Below are positions 36,201 to 50,728 of a stretch of DNA of 64,000 nucleotides, piece after piece (the first letter of the stretch is position 1; every line of letters begins with the position of its first letter). Under the pieces are notes generated by a model. It saw only the letters and a program-made list of their open reading frames with translations, was not told the DNA's origin and ran no database searches. Origin of the DNA: Lanius collurio (lineage: Eukaryota > Chordata > Aves > Passeriformes > Laniidae); assembly GCA_020086605.1 (NCBI GenBank), contig JACBWW010000046.1:6086133-6150132 (forward strand). Reading direction: 5' to 3'. Both the position numbers and the translations under genes were made by a program.

Positions 36201-39200
36201 TATCTGGCTTTGGATCAGGTGATAAGGAGCCTTTAGAGGGAGAGCTATCTGTTCCTTTCTAATGGCTGTTTCATATGTCATAGATTTTTCCTGGTTAGAA
36301 AAGGATATAAAACCTGGGATGTTAGAAACCATAATACTTTGTTAATTGGATTGCATTAAAGCACATTAATCAAACTGAAAGGGAATGTTAACTGGATTTT
36401 CATGTCTGCTACAGCAGCACTTAGAGCCTTCTGCAAAGATGAGGACCTGTTTGGTGGTGCTTGAGGACAGAGGAGTCAAACCAGGGTTTCTTTGCAAGGA
36501 GCTGGATGATGCTTGTGTGAATCTGTGGATGTGAGAATTAATGTTGAGCTGCAGGATCCTGCATTGTGATCCCTTCCGGCCTGGTGTACCACCAGGCCCC
36601 AGAGATTTGAGCTCAAACCAGCTGAGGGCTCAGGCTCGCTGAGCATATTGAACATAGCAGATGCAACAAAATATTCCTGTAAAGAAAGACTGGAGCCTGT
36701 CCATCAGCTTTCCTGGTTTTAGAAGCTGTTTCTCCCAAGCCTCTCCTGGCACAGATGGCTTTTTCTCTCTTCCCAGAAATGTTCACCAGGCAGAAACAGA
36801 AACAGCAAATCCAAGCCTGTGAGCACACGAACATCGTCACAAGTGTGCCCTCATTGCAGGTTTATGAAAGGATGCTGGAAGGTTTTAAGTCTACTTTTAT
36901 GTAGAGATAAGTACGTTAAAAAACCTTTGGGTCCTTTTCTAGGAATCTGTTAAAAAGGAGGTGATATGATAATGATTTACCTTTCAGGCTGCTTTTTTGT
37001 ACATCTCTGGCTTCTGGGAAGCCTGTTGGCTGCACCAGTTGTTCAAACACAGCAGTTTTGGGTAGCTGGGAGGTTTTTTGCAACAAAGTGGTTTTTGTTT
37101 CAGCAGATTCTCATTATGCAAAAAGAGAAACAGCCAAGGCAAGTGTTTAAACCTACTTAAGATTTTGACTGCATCGTCTGTATAATTGAAAAGCACTGCG
37201 TGGGTCATTGTTCTGCTCCAGCTTTGCTGCTACTACTTTGGCAGATGTTTAAAGATCTTTCCTGATGCTGAACCTGGCACAGGGACTTGACCTTGATGTG
37301 TTACAGGTCCTCCTGCTCCCCCAAGAGACGGAGCTGCAGGGAAGGGAAGGGGCTGCAGTTTGATTTCCCCCCAGTACAGCTACCCCACTAGTAAACAAGC
37401 ATTAATCATCTATCCCAATGCACTGGTCTTCAATTGAAAGTGGTTGTTAAATTCCTGATTGTAATTGTGATTTGCATTGCCAAGCAGCACCTCGGGTTTA
37501 AATAATCGATGTTTCATTTTCTTGTTCCATCCATGTGTGCTGGTTGTATCCCTGAAGGGAGGTTTGGTCTGATTGTTTGGTGCCTCTTGCTAACCCAGTC
37601 CCCTTGTCTTACCTTGGCAACTAACTGCTGGGTTTGATTTTTGATTCACCACTTGCCTTGGGTTGAAAAAGCATTCCAGAAAGTCACTTCTTACAATTTG
37701 GTGTTAATTGACTAAAGTAACTTAAAAGTAGAGGATATATAAGAAAACTAATACATTTCTTGAAAAATTCTTTTCTTGCATTCAGCTTTGAGTTGGAAAG
37801 GAAGTATTGCTCACAGTTACACTCAAACCTGGTCATAGCTGGTCATCCCATCCATTTTACATGATCGTACAAATTTCGCACCTTATTTTCATTCATAAAC
37901 TGACAGTAGACCAAAAGCTGTCATCTTCTGTCTCTTCTTGTTCTGCTGCTCAACCCTGAACAGTCTGATCATTAGCAGACCTACTTGAGTAAGTGGCTGG
38001 AGAAAATATCCCTCTTTCCTCAGCAGATGGTTCCTAGGCTGTCCTGATCCAGCCCCATCCAACAGACCTGATGACTGGGGAAAGTCCCATCACCCAAACT
38101 CAGGTCCTGGTCTGCTCAAGGGCTGCAGAACACAGAAGGTGTACCCCAAGGCAGGGGCACTGGGCATAAGGAGAGGTGAGCCCAAGTCCCTACTTCTCAG
38201 GTCATGTGCAGTTTATCAATACAGATATGCACCACTGTCTTGGCAAAGTGTTTTAACACACTTCTGAGAAAGACGTGTCCCCCCAGTGCTGTCAGCAGTC
38301 TTAAAGCAGCAACAAAGCAATAAGCTTATCAAATATTGAAGCCAGGGTAAATCAACAATGCAGTGTTGATGGTAATCCATCAAATCAGTGAAATCACTAT
38401 GTAAGGATTCATTAATTTGGCTACTGATTTGAAGTCTGTGGGGTGAGTCTCCTTCTGAGGCAGGTGATCTGGGATTTCTAGTCAGTCAATCATATCGATA
38501 ATTGCAAGCTGGCTAAGTCATATGGAAAAGAAATTATCATCTGACACTTCAGCCACTACAGTAGAACCAGCTGCACACATGTGGCGTGGGAGGGCTGGGA
38601 AGGACTCTCCAATACCTTTTGTTTTGTCACACAGGGATGAAAAGTCATCAGGGCTCAGGAGCAGAGGGCTGCTAAGATGTGGAACACATTTGAAGCTGTG
38701 GTCTGTCCCTCATCTGTGGTTGCGGTTGGCCTGTCAGCGTGTTCCCAGGGATTGTGGATGTGTTCGGTTTAATGAGAGGGAACTAAAAGGCCTGCTGCAT
38801 TTTTAATTGTATTTGCATGTCTCACAGTGCTGGATGCAGGCTCTTTTAATGTTGCTGAAGGAAGTCTTACTGACTTCAACTGTGCATGCTACAGTTTGAT
38901 CACGTAGCTTTCAGGATATGGTGAGAAGTTGTAGAGGACACTGTAGCTCAATCCATCTCTAAAAGAAACCAGGGGGTGAAGGGCTTTTCTGGGAGTTCAT
39001 GATGTTGGTGGAACTCCTCCTCTTTGCTGCTTCTGTGACTCCAGCCCTGTTCAAGCACCTCACCTCAGTGTGTTAACGCTGCAGGGCCTGGCCAGGACTG
39101 GGTTTCTGATGCGCCCAACCGGCATGAACCACCCATCCCTGGAGAGGTGATCTCATCCAAATGGCCACTGCTGGGAAAGCTCCAGATGAAAGGCTGAGAA

Positions 39201-40196
39201 TTGCTTTCTCTAATTGCTTTTTATCCAGAAAAAATGTTTTGTTGCCTTATTTATGACTTCTTCTGTAACATGGAAGCCTGGGATGAAAAGGCTGAAGGCT
39301 TCCTTTTATTTTTGTCTGCAAACTCCCTCTCACTGCTGTGGATTTGCAAGTTCTTTAACGGGATAAAAGTTGTGGCTAAGGCTGGCCTTCCCCTGAGTTG
39401 TTTCATTATGCTGTTGACATGAACACTAAATCGTGCTTTCCTTTGCTGCATGCTGAAGGTCACTGCTGCAGTATGATTGTAATGAGCCTCAAAAGCCAGT
39501 GTCTCAACTCAACAGAGCTCTCTCTGGATTGCCCAAAAAAACCCCCAACCATTTATTCTTTATACTTCTCAGGCTACAGATGCTGAAGGCATCATGTGAG
39601 CCTGAGTCTTGCAGCTCATCGATGTTGGATGATGCTTTGATCTTAAGGGACTTGAGGGCTAACAGAAGGAATAAGGCAGTGGAATAAAATGTAGGCAGCA
39701 TTTCAGGTAGTAAATGCAAGACTCAGCATCAGAGTGCCCACACTGAAAGTAATGGCCCTTGTCTCAGATCAGCAGGAAGGAGTTTATCTCCTCTATCTTT
39801 CAGATGTCTGAAAATTATCTGGAATTTAAAGCCTATGGGAGTGAGGCTACCATTGCAGAAAAGAGGGGAGGAATGGGGGTTGTCTAAAGGCTAGTTCCTT
39901 TCTCCTTCCCCATTGTCTTCCAGCAATAAGCCTGGGAGACTGTGCTGCTGAACAGGGATGTGCTAGGTAAGGAGGGGAGCATCCCATGCTCTGGTACAAG
40001 GCAGAAGCTTCTGAAATCTCGTGCCCTACCTGGCAGTCTGTTCTGGTGCTCTGCTCTTGGTCAGGCTGGCTGTGACATGATATGCTTGCAAAGCCTTGCT
40101 CTGTGTGACTCCAGGAGAGTCAATTCACTCCCCCTTAGCCACCTGCAGGAGGGTGGATTGCAGGAGCTGTCATTAGAGTGTGGGAATTTTTCTTTG
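27259..40196. other. Long single-copy stretch, no gene recognised
   Basis: About 13 kb without a supportable gene, LTR or CR1 copy. Homopolymer runs occur (for example T12 near 35000). The stretch at 31583-31640 contains TAATTAGC and ATTTGCAT motifs and may be a regulatory element. Confidence 0.5.
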
Positions 40197-40202
40197 GATT
40201 TG
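40197..40202. repeat. Left target-site duplication of solo LTR (GATTTG)
   Basis: GATTTG versus GATCTG at 40498-40503, one mismatch in six. Confidence 0.75.
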
Positions 40203-40497
40203 TGTGGAGGTGCCTTCCCCTGAAATCCTGGGGGGAAGGGACACTGCAGGGTACGGGTCTGCCTCTGTCCCTGCTCCCATGTCATTTGTGCCCCATGCCT
40301 GTTCCTGATTGGGTGGTTTGGGTGTCTGATGCCCGGGAAGAGAAGAGGGTCCCGTGACTGGGGTCTGCCTGGGAACTCCGGCCATGCGGCGGGAGGAATA
40401 AAATAATCCCTGAACATCTAAAGAAATATCGCTTCATCTGTCCTTCCAAGTTCATTGCTGTCTTATATATGTTGTAAGGATTCCCCTCATTACAACA
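40203..40497 (+). mobile_element. Solo LTR of the same ERVK-like family, plus orientation
   Basis: 295-bp LTR from TGTGGAGGTGCC to CATTACAACA, full length and in the opposite orientation to the other copies in this window. It shows the family's inverted CCAAT motif (GATTGGGTGG near 40308), the hairpin-forming palindrome around 40377-40396 with one stem mismatch, and AATAAA just after it. The flanking 6-bp duplication has one mismatch. Confidence 0.9.
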
Positions 40498-40503
40498 GAT
40501 CTG
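40498..40503. repeat. Right target-site duplication of solo LTR (GATCTG)
   Basis: Partner of 40197-40202, five of six bases identical. Confidence 0.75.
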
Positions 40504-43500
40504 TGAGCTGAAACGAGGATCGGGGACCTTTATGGGGCTGTATTTAGGACCATATTTGCTGCTCAGCACAGTGAAGAAGTGATTGCTGTGAGAGACAAGG
40601 GAAGTCACTTATCTGTGATCCAGACAGTGTGTGACAGTTGATTCTGCCCAGATTGGACAGCCGAACGTGCAGCACACAGTGGGTTTGTATATCTTGCTCC
40701 AAGCCCTGTTACAAATAGTCCTGGGCAAGAGCCACTTGCTGACGGTGCAAACACCCCTGGGTGAAGGGAGGGAGGCAGCTACAGAGCCGGTGCTCTGCAA
40801 AAGCCAATTATCTGGACATGTTTTTCAGCAGGAGGGACTTCCCAAAGCATGGGAACAAGGAAATTTGCAAACTCCAAAAGCTGCCTTATTCCTAGGTTTT
40901 GCTTTATTTTAAAGCTGCATCTGCCTCACTAGAGATCCAAGTTTCCTCCTGTGTGCTGCTTCTGTCCAAGGTAGGCTCTCCTGTGCCTTTGCCATGCTCA
41001 GTGTGCTAAGAGGTGTCTTAAAAACTTCAAAGAGCGGAAGTTCCTCCTCTTCTCTGGGCAACCTGTCAGTGTCCTGGTTACTGGTACACCTGCCCATGGA
41101 CATCATTCAGTGCTGTGTGAGCAAAGGCATGTGAGCACCCTGCATGGAGAGGTGGCGCTCCACCCCTGAGCATCGTGGCAGCTGTGTGGAGCTGGCTTTG
41201 CTTGAAGCTCACTCCTCTTAGTGGCCCTGATCAGTGAGCAGAGAACTGAGTCAAAATCTGACTGCAAAAGGATAAGGGCACGGCATTATCCCCCCCACTG
41301 CTCACTGGAGCCCTCAGAAGTGTCAGTATAGCTTTTACATTCATAGCTAAGGTTGGCTCCACTGTGGATATATATTCTTGCCAAATTCATGTTCTTTGAC
41401 ACTAACTTGCCCAATTCTTTTATGATGCAGCTAATTTGTCCCATGATTTTTTACTGCAGAGCAGTACACAAATCTGCATGTTGTGATCTGTTCAGCACTA
41501 GAGTGTTCCCCATTTGTTTGCCTTTGCATCTACTGCTTTTAATTGTCATCTGGACAAAGTAAAAGTTTTGTATTGTGTTAATAATTGCTGGTGTACTGGT
41601 TCTGGAGCAATGCTTACAGTACCTGTGATGCCTTCTGGATGGGAAGGTGCAACTCCCACCAACCAACTCCCACCAGCAACTCCCTCCTGCCAGCATCACA
41701 CACTCTTTCAGCCCCAGGATGTATAGCCAGGCTTTGATTTTTGACCAGAAGATAAATGTTAAGGTGGGCAGAGGTGTAAAATTATCAGAGGTTCGATCCT
41801 GAGTTTTTGCAAGCACCTAGTGGGAATAAAGGGATTTCTTCTATCATTTGGTCTTTGGAAGAATGGACTGACACAAACCAGCAGGCAGTTTTCTGGCCGA
41901 GTGCTGCTTAATAACACATTCAGTATTGATTAACTGTAGTTTTAAGCCCGTTTGGACAATTCAGCCACTTAACTGAGGGGTTGGAACACAATGGAAGAAA
42001 TGTAAATAAGTGTAGTTCCCCATTTGATCATAAGTTTAAATTTTAAAATCCTTTGTGTATGAATTGAGTTACTGTATTCCCAGGGAGAAGCTAGTTTGAT
42101 TTATGACCTTTTGATGTCCCAAATACAATTAGCACTCCATAAGTATGCTGATACTATCATGGGGTCCAATGACTTGAATGACTTCCAGTTACCCCTGTAT
42201 CGGGAAGAGGTGTCAGAGCTAATGAAATTCTCTCCAAAAATTATTGCTTTATTAGACAACACAATCCTTTGGCTGTCTTTTGCCCAGTGAACTGTCAGGA
42301 AAAATGCATCTTGGGATCTCAGAATGTTCCTCTTGTTTCTTGTCACAGTTCTTTCTCCTCACTCATGCTTCTTGGGATCACGCACATCGTACACTGCTCA
42401 TAGTAACACACTGGGGGCTTTTGAGCACCCAGAAAGTGTGACCCAGCCCTCTGCCCATGGTTGTGCCATGCAGATCTGCCTGGCAGAACAGATGCAGTCT
42501 CCTGAGCTGAAGTACTCACATGGCCAAAACGCAGGCTGAAAGACAGCAAGTGCATCTTGGAGGACATGAGGTAAAGGAAGTAGATAGGGTGATTTGCAGA
42601 AAACCTGGTAGTTCTTGTGTTAGACTTGGCACCAGGTATATTCTTAACAGATTAGTGACAGCCAGAGCCCCACAGAAAAAACTTTTAAACATCCTCACTT
42701 TTTGTAAATAGGTATCTTTCCCGTGCTCCTGCAGTATGTTAAGACACTATTAATGCTCTTTTTTAATGTGTGAGGGAGTTGGAGAACACAGAGCCACAGA
42801 GCTTAGCCAGAACTTAACAGAACTTTGTGTTTCCAGTTGCCTTTCTTCATGGATGCACTTTGGACTGTTTTCCCTTCATTTAATTACCATGATGATAACT
42901 GCAATGTTTCCAGATGCTTTTTAAATTTATTTCCTTTCCCAAACAACCACTGGAATGGCAGGAAATGCTACAATAGCACCAGACAGCCAGGGTGCTGCAC
43001 AGCTGAGGCCAGGTTCAGTAACAGCTTGTGCCTGCTCACGTAGCCCAGAAATCTTTACGCAGCCGGTATCCGGAGCAAATGAAATTTGATGAGCCTTCTG
43101 CCTTTTCTGAGAGGGAGCTGGGTGGTTGCTTTTTTGCCCTCTTCACACTGCTGGCTCTGTGCACCAATTAATCCATGCTAAAAGGACTTACAAGGAGCTT
43201 GTTATTCTGTGGGCTTGTGAAGTGGCGGCTCGCCAGATTTGAGCTCGTTTCAGGTGTTTAATAGATGGAAAGTTGATCACTTGGTAGCTGAACCCACACC
43301 CTCTTGGTGATTCTCCCGAGGCTGTAAAACACTCTGGGATCCAGCAGCTTGGGAAAGGCCAGGTATTTATGAGACAGAATAACTTTTAGCCTAACTAAAA
43401 AAAAAAAAAGCACAAAGATACCTGCCTGAGCTTCATATTACTTGGAGTCTGTCATGGCTGCCCCTCTATTGACACAGTGTTTCATCTCCCTATCAATACA

Positions 43501-46500
43501 ACAGTGATAAGCAAATAGAAAGATAATCACTAGCAGATTAGCTGTTGCTTTGGAAGATTATGCTTCACAGTTAAGGAAATTTTGCTCTCTTCATTGAATC
43601 TTCAATGAACATAGAACTAAATTTTCTTGTTTTATTGGCTTTGTTTGTAATAAATAAACCCAAGCTGAAAAATACATTTGGAGCATAGAAATATGGATTT
43701 GTTCGAGGCAAGATGCTTCTCAGGCAAACTTAGAAAAATCCTTGCCAGCAATTTATTAGGACAGGCTGTATATGAACCCAGGAGAATATTTTGCCATCAA
43801 CATCAGATCACACCCTAAAGGACAGAAGGAAGTCTTTGCTAAGGGCAGCAGCAACCTAGGCATGGGGAGATTTTTTTTGTTGTTGTTTTGCAGCCTTGGG
43901 ATACCTCTTCTTTAACCAAATTAGTACAAAAAATAAGAGCATCCAAAGTATCGCTGTTTGGGGACAGGATTAGAGGTCACAGTTTGTACAGACAGGATCA
44001 AAGCAGGCTTGCTGCAAATACTTTTTGTATAAAGCCTAAGGAGGGACTGTCCAGGGGAGGAATATGGGCAATAAACTGCCTGCAAGTTTGCAGACTGTAG
44101 AGTCCCTCCATGATGGCAGATGCTGTGCAAAATAGTCTGTTCCAGTGTTCTGAATGTTGTGCCAGAAAATCAGCAAGACAGCAGCATTCTGTGGTTGAAA
44201 GCAGCAGAGGGAGAGGAGTGTGTGCTGGGTGTCATTTTTTCTTCCAGATTACTATTTTTGAGGCTTCTGGACTTTATTGTGCTTTGGTGGATCTCAGCAG
44301 TTTGAGCATGGCCTAAGTCAGGCTTTTGCAAACTTGGCAGGCAGAGGTGCTTTTGGTTCATCTGTTGTTGCAGAGCCTGTAGATAGCCTGAGAAATGGGT
44401 GAAATTCGTGAAAATTCAGTGTTCAGATTGCTGCTTCTTCCTATATCCTTTCACAAGCACTTGGAGTATCTGATCTGAGCTTTGTTTCTTTCTCTTCAAT
44501 TTGCCCCTCTGCAATTTGTCTTGGAGGAGCCCTTAGATGGTGATGACAAAAAGCCACAAAAGAAATATAAAAGGGCGTTTGTTTGACAGGAGGGCTCACA
44601 CCTGCTTTTACCCTTTGTGATCTGCTGCACAGGGAACAGAGTTTTGGGGAGTTTAAAGTTCCCTCACTAAAACACATTTGACCCTATGCTGCTGTCAGAG
44701 AAGCAGAACCCACTTGAGTTATCACTGGCTAAATGAGGGATAAAGCTGAATCCTGCTCTTTCATAGCCCCAAGTTGAGTGTTGGACCCTGGCAGTGCTCT
44801 GATGTCCCCTACCACAGTGGAATTATCTTCAGTGGCCCCATACCTGCTACTGCAGCATGTGGAGAGGAGCCCAGCTCCAGCTCCTGCATCATTCTACCTT
44901 CCAGCACAGGAAGGTGACATGGTGTGACTGCTCTGGGCTCTTCTGTGGCAGCAGATGAGCATGTTGATACATAAATGTCTGTCTCACACCTCAGTGCTCA
45001 AATCAGCATCACAGTGGAGCCCGGAGATGTCCAGATGCCCTGCAGGATTAACCAAGATTTAAATGTGTTTGGGTTTTCTCCATCCTGGTCATGCAGTAGA
45101 TTTTGCATTACCTGTTGAAAAAGTCTGCATGTGCCACTCAGATCCCTCTCCTGCCTCTTCAGCCTATTTTGGGATGGACTATTTTTGTATTGCAGCACAG
45201 GCGACACACCTGGGAAAAGCGGCATTGCTAACAAGGGCTGCGGCACTGCTGGGAGGATGACACCTTACTGGTCCTCTGAAGTGAAGGGTTTAAATGAGTC
45301 ACTGCCTTGTGATTTATTGGAAAGTTTTGGTTGTCGTGCTGGTTCTCAGCAGCTGATACAAAGAAGGAGAAAAAAGCCCACCCCACAACAAAACCCTGCT
45401 AGAAAAGAGAACTGAATGGTATGTTCTATCCATTGCAGCCTTTGGTTGAGGATGGGGTGATTGTTACACTAGTCTAGATAAAAATATAGTGCAGTTACAA
45501 CTGTGGATATGTTTGCTCTCAAAAATGCTAATGTTACATAATTATTCTCTTTTTTTTTTGCACATGTATCCTGCCTATCAAGTGAGATCCCGCACTAGAG
45601 TATTTGATGAGTACCTTCAGTGTTCAGCACAGTTAAATCTCCTGGTTGAGAGCTGTTCCTAAAAACACTTATAAAGTTATGTCTTGTTATAAATTATCTA
45701 AAGCCTGTTATTTAGCTGTGATTGGTATGCTTGTGTGCAGAACAGAACGTGCTTTGTTTATTGAGGCTTTTATTTCCCTAACAACTGCAACTGGATTCAT
45801 GTCCCAGGTGCCACAACCTGCCCTAGTGAAGGCTGTCCTGTCTTTGTTCAAATATTGTGTTTATTAGCCATATCTTGGTGGTTTGTTAAAAGCAGAAATT
45901 AAGAGGTTATCATTTGCATTCCCCTAAGTTGTCTCAGGCTAAGTGAGGCTTGCAAATGATGTGCTGGAATTAAATTCCAGTTATGTTAATAAGGAGAAAG
46001 CAATTGGAAAATTGCATGGGGGTCTGTGCTGGGGCACCAAGGATGTTGGATGTCAGCAGCAGGCACAGGGCTGAGGTTTCAAGAGCCCTTGAGCTTGCAG
46101 AGCTGCTCCTGTTAGTGCTCGAAGGAAAGTTTGTCCCTTTGCTTTATAGTGAGACAACACGAGAAACTTGAAATAGAATAGGAAAGTGGGAGCTGTCCTG
46201 TTACTGCCGTAACATGGTGGTGAAGAGCATATCCCCATGCTATAAGGATGGCAACATACTGCAGCAGAAGAAATCTTAGAAGCAGAAGGAATATTTGTAA
46301 ACCTGTGCTTGGTGTGAGTGTGGCACAGCCACCCTCTTGCTATCCTTCCATCATTGAAATCCAGAGCTACTCTGTGAGTGCTAAAAAGCTGGCAAAGAGG
46401 GTTTCTTAAGAAATCCCCAGCCTTTCTCACATCCTGTGAGAATTCTCTTCTTCACATACAGGCTAGAGCAAAACAGAGCCACAGTTTTGGTAAATTATTC

Positions 46501-48199
46501 TAGCACCTGCAGAGTGTTTTGAGAACCAGGGAGTTACCATTTTTACTCTAAGAATAATATTTAGAAATGGGTGATTTGCCACTTTACTTGTCAATTTTGG
46601 TGGGTGGCTAACAGTGTAATAGTGTACTAAATTCCTTATTTGCAAACCACACTATAAGATGCAAATTCTTCATTAAAGCGAGGTCTCAGCTATGCTCTGA
46701 CCATTACCTGCCTCATGTCATGATCTCAGGGCCTGGGGTGTTAAACAGCGACACTACTTCTCTCAAATTAATCCATCAATGTCCCAGAGCTGTTTTGACT
46801 GCAAGACCAAAGCCTGGAGAGCATATGCTTCCAGAGAACCCATAATGTATAGTGTTCACAACTGGTCTCTGTGAATTTTTAATTATGCCAGATCATTTTC
46901 AGTAAATGGGACTCCAGGCTCAATTAGGGCTGTCAGATCCAATTTCTCAGTCACCTACTATGGAACTCATCCTGTATTGTTTGCAGTAATTTCCAAATCC
47001 ACAGGAAAGATGAGACTTGCAAAAAAAGGACTGTCTGTGGTATTTCCCATTCTCGCAACCTCCTTCAGCAGGGTGATCGGAGCACTGGATAGAAGGGAAA
47101 GTAACATGCTTGGAGAGATGTTTAAACTGTTGAGAAGTATTTTTGCCTGAAAGAGCAAGAATACAAAGTCTGGTCTTTGCATACATCAAGGTAGCTTGCC
47201 AAGTCCGAGAACTTGCATCTTTAAAAAGTCAGATCATTTCCTCTAGTGTGAGTGCAGTTTTGTGGGGCACTGCTCTGTTACTGGGTCTTGTCATGGGACA
47301 CCAAGCTTGTACCTCAGATGTGATGGTCCAGATGGAAGGGCTTGACTGTCAAGCTTGCCAGGAGCTTGCACTGGTACTGGGGGGAGCAGTGGTCCTTCCT
47401 CTGCTCTTCCTGAAGGCTGCCCCACTGCTCTGGTAACTTCACTGGAATTGTACTTGCACTGTCCCTTTCTATTTCTTCAGCTTGCTCTAGCTGTTGTCTC
47501 TCTAAAGGAGAGAAAAGGAAGATGCCCAGATAACAAAAAATGCTGCCTTTGCTCTTTAGATCCATGCAAAATTTGGTTTTGAAAACAAATGGGCATCTCT
47601 GTATGCACTGACCTGGATTTCTGTTTAGCAGGCTGGAGCTGTGCATGGGCAGCTTTCCTCCTGCCTTTGGCTCTTGGGGTACTGCAGAGCCAGGAATGCA
47701 CAGAGCATCTTCTAAAATAAACCCTGAGTCTACAGAATGGTTTATCACTCACAAGCTGCCTGGTGCAGGTACCTGTGGGGAGGCCCACTTTGCTCACCAC
47801 AGGGAAGTGGGGTGTGTATCCAGACTCCCTTTCTGGGTGCAGGAGTGCATGGAGAAGTTTACTTTGAACAGAAAACAGCACACAGAAATAACAAACTGTC
47901 TTTGGTCAGCCAGCTCTGCACTGGGATGCTCGGCTGTTTGCAGACAAATTGAACCCGGGCTCTTTGCCACGCTCCTTTGGTGTCTTTCTTGTGGCTAATA
48001 TGAGACTCTTGGCCACATCCGACTGAGGAGTCATTGCAGCAAAGTCCCTAACAGATGTTGAATGGTGCAGTGATGTCCATTGCATTCCTTCTTCAGCCAA
48101 AGGCAGCAGGGAGCCAGGCTGGCTGGCTATCGTGATCCACTAATACAAGTAAGGGTCATGATGGTTCATATATTGATCTCAGAGTGCAAAAGGACACAA
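40504..48199. other. Single-copy DNA, no gene recognised
   Basis: No gene supported across about 7.7 kb. 42115-42300 is AT-rich and looks like a conserved non-coding element. An A12 run lies near 43398. Confidence 0.5.
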
Positions 48200-48740
48200 G
48201 GCATTTCAGTCTTAATCGAAACAGTGCACCTTTATTAAGTGCCCACAACATGGTAATGCGATAGAGGAGAGAGAGAAAGAGATAAAGAAAACAAAGTAAA
48301 AGGGTAGAGAGGAAGAAGGGGGGGAATAGCTACCAACAGAGACTAAGTCCTCGTGGTCTTCTGCCAATAGATTTGCCTTCTTTCTGTGGGGAGATCTCAT
48401 CTTGGTTAATTTAGAAAGTGTCTTTATAGTCCTTTTCAAAAGTGAGGGGCAACTGGCCAAGAAGTGGGGAAATCTACAGCCATTGTTATGAGGCCCATTG
48501 CTTTGGGAAACAGGTACAGGACAGGTACAGGATAAGTCATTCCTTTTTGCTCCAGCACAGTCCTCCCCACCTTGGCAGCAAGAACAGCGCAGTCCACCAT
48601 GACCTGCACTAATTTTCTCAGAAATGTGTACCAGTTCCCTGTGGGCACACCTGCAGGCAGCACTTGGCAGACATCCCACTTCAGCCAGGTCAGGACCCCC
48701 ATGCTCAGTCTGTCTTTGCCATGATCGTGAGGCAGATGAG
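48200..48740 (-). mobile_element. Probable LTR fragment, boundaries uncertain
   Basis: On the minus strand AATAAAGGTGCACTG near 48230 looks like an LTR poly(A) region. The plus strand next to it is a purine run (GAGAGAGAGAAAGAGATAAAG), followed by a segment that resembles passerine LTRs I have seen. I could not find matching ends or a target-site duplication. The 281-codon minus-strand frame at 48212-49057 crosses it and has no recognisable domain. Confidence 0.4.
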
Positions 48741-50679
48741 GGATCTTCAGACAGTCTCTTACACTGTGCTGTGAACCTGCCCTGAAGAACAGAAAGGCTG
48801 TGGATGTGTTTGAGTGTGCTGGGTGTTCTTGGGGACTGTCTGCCCTCATTGGTCCCAAAAGGTTTGGAGAGGCTATATTTTTTTTTACTTAAATCCCAGA
48901 GCAGAACAAACCCTAAGGAGCATGAGGGAAGGGGATACAATGAGCTGAAACCAGTGTGAGTATACAATGTGCCTGTCCTTGTCTTCTCCTTAAAGGAATG
49001 GGTACATGGAAAGAAAGGGGTGGTAGGGTGTAGATGGTGGAGCCTTTTCCTGACCATCCACTTTCTGGCACTGTTTCAGTCTGCTCAGAGATTGCGCGCG
49101 CTGAAATGAGAGCTGGGTTATAAACAACATCATCCGTATGGATCGCTGTCCCTTCTGCTCTCTGATGATGGCAGCACTGGCTAATGGACCAGGCGGTGTT
49201 GGGCAGGGGGATGTATTTACCCAGCCACGTACCTGAGATCCAGCAATGGATTTTAACACCACTTAGCCCTCTGGCAAGTTAATAGCCACCTCCACAGCCT
49301 GCAATCTCTCCTCATCCTCTTAGTAAAACACTGACCTAGGTGAAGTCTGGGCAGAGAAAAACTGTTTCTCCCAGACAAATGCTGGCAGCTACGGTCTGGT
49401 CCTGGCTCCAGCAGACACTCTGCTGACTGGCAGCTGTACTCCTGCACTCTGTTACCTTGCAGCCTGTTTCCTCACCAATTTCTTCTGTATGCTCTTCTGA
49501 CCCATGTATTTTTGTTGTTGAGCCCTTCTCTGTGTTTGATGCCTTTTCTTGCTGACAGGGAACTGCCAGTTCTTTCTGCACACTTGGATCTTCTCCCTTG
49601 TTTTATCCAAGAAAACCATTAAACAACAATAAAAGAACATCAGCAGTGGCACTCAGCAGAACTGGCTTTTCCTACTCTTCTGACATTTTGCATCTTTGTC
49701 CCATTTTTATGCCTGATTTGAGATGGTGTATCTCTTGGTAAGCTGCTCTTGGCATGAGGTCTGTAAAACATCACTGGCACTCTTGGGACATGGTGAATGC
49801 TGCTTTAGCAGAGCCATCAAGTGGTACCTCTGCATTCTGCCTCTGCTGCATTTGCCAGCCTTCCATGCTAAATATCACCATGCATCTCCATCCCATCTCA
49901 GGCCCAGGTGACAGGAGGCACTTGTGCCATCAGGCTGACCACAGCTCCCAGCAATTCCTGCTCTCCATAGCCAGCTGGGTGTTTTCCTCTATATCCCTTC
50001 TCAATGGTTATTTATCTTCGACCCCAATTTGACAGAGGAGTCTCCAGATAAAGGAACCAATTAAAAAATTATGGGGAGTATGGTGAGAGAGGAGGGAGGT
50101 GGACTGTGGGTTTGTAAGAGGCTGATTTCTTTAGAAGTTTAATAATGTTTTACTGAGCTTTTGCTTCAAAGCAATCTGCTGAGTGTGTCTCACTCCTTCC
50201 TGCTCTGAGCATCTAACTGCTAACATGTTCTTGGCTGTGATATTCTCCGCACTTTAGGGAGGCTGCCAAATCTTTGCTAATCCCAGAGTGCAGACAAACC
50301 TTCCATTTTAAAGGTCCCATAATAAACAAAAAAGAGAAGGAAATCACAGAGTAAATGGCACAGAACTCCAGTGAATCTGCCATGGAAAGATGAAAGCTTG
50401 CACACTGGTAGCCAACATTTGAAGTGGCACCTCCAAAGTCTCTGGCAGAGTGTTAAGACACCCCTGCTGGTGGCCTGAGCCAGTTACCTGATAACAACCA
50501 GCTCCCCCACACTGTGTCTGATGTGGGGGTGCAACAGTACCTCAGATAACCACACATAACCAGGGACCAACTCCACAAGGGCAGGTGAAAAGGATGTGGC
50601 TTTGATATCCCTTTGTAAAATTAGCCAGTGGTGCTGCCTGAGTCTCCTCCTTGATGGAGGTAAGGAGCCAGAGAAGTGA
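48741..50679. other. Single-copy DNA, no gene recognised
   Basis: No gene supported. The left part may still belong to the LTR-like sequence at 48200-48740, whose right end I could not place. Confidence 0.45.
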
Positions 50680-50684
50680 GGAGT
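50680..50684. repeat. Left target-site duplication of LTR (GGAGT)
   Basis: GGAGT directly before TGTTGTGG, repeated exactly at 52059-52063. Confidence 0.85.
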
Positions 50685-50728
50685 TGTTGTGGTTTGACAC
50701 AACTAAGCATCAAGCACACAAAAAATCA

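Noticed and set aside
48212..49057. 281-codon minus-strand open frame, the longest in the window
   Set aside because: It crosses an LTR-like block and ordinary DNA, has low-complexity Ser/Lys-rich ends and no domain or codon bias that I can recognise. Treated as a chance frame.
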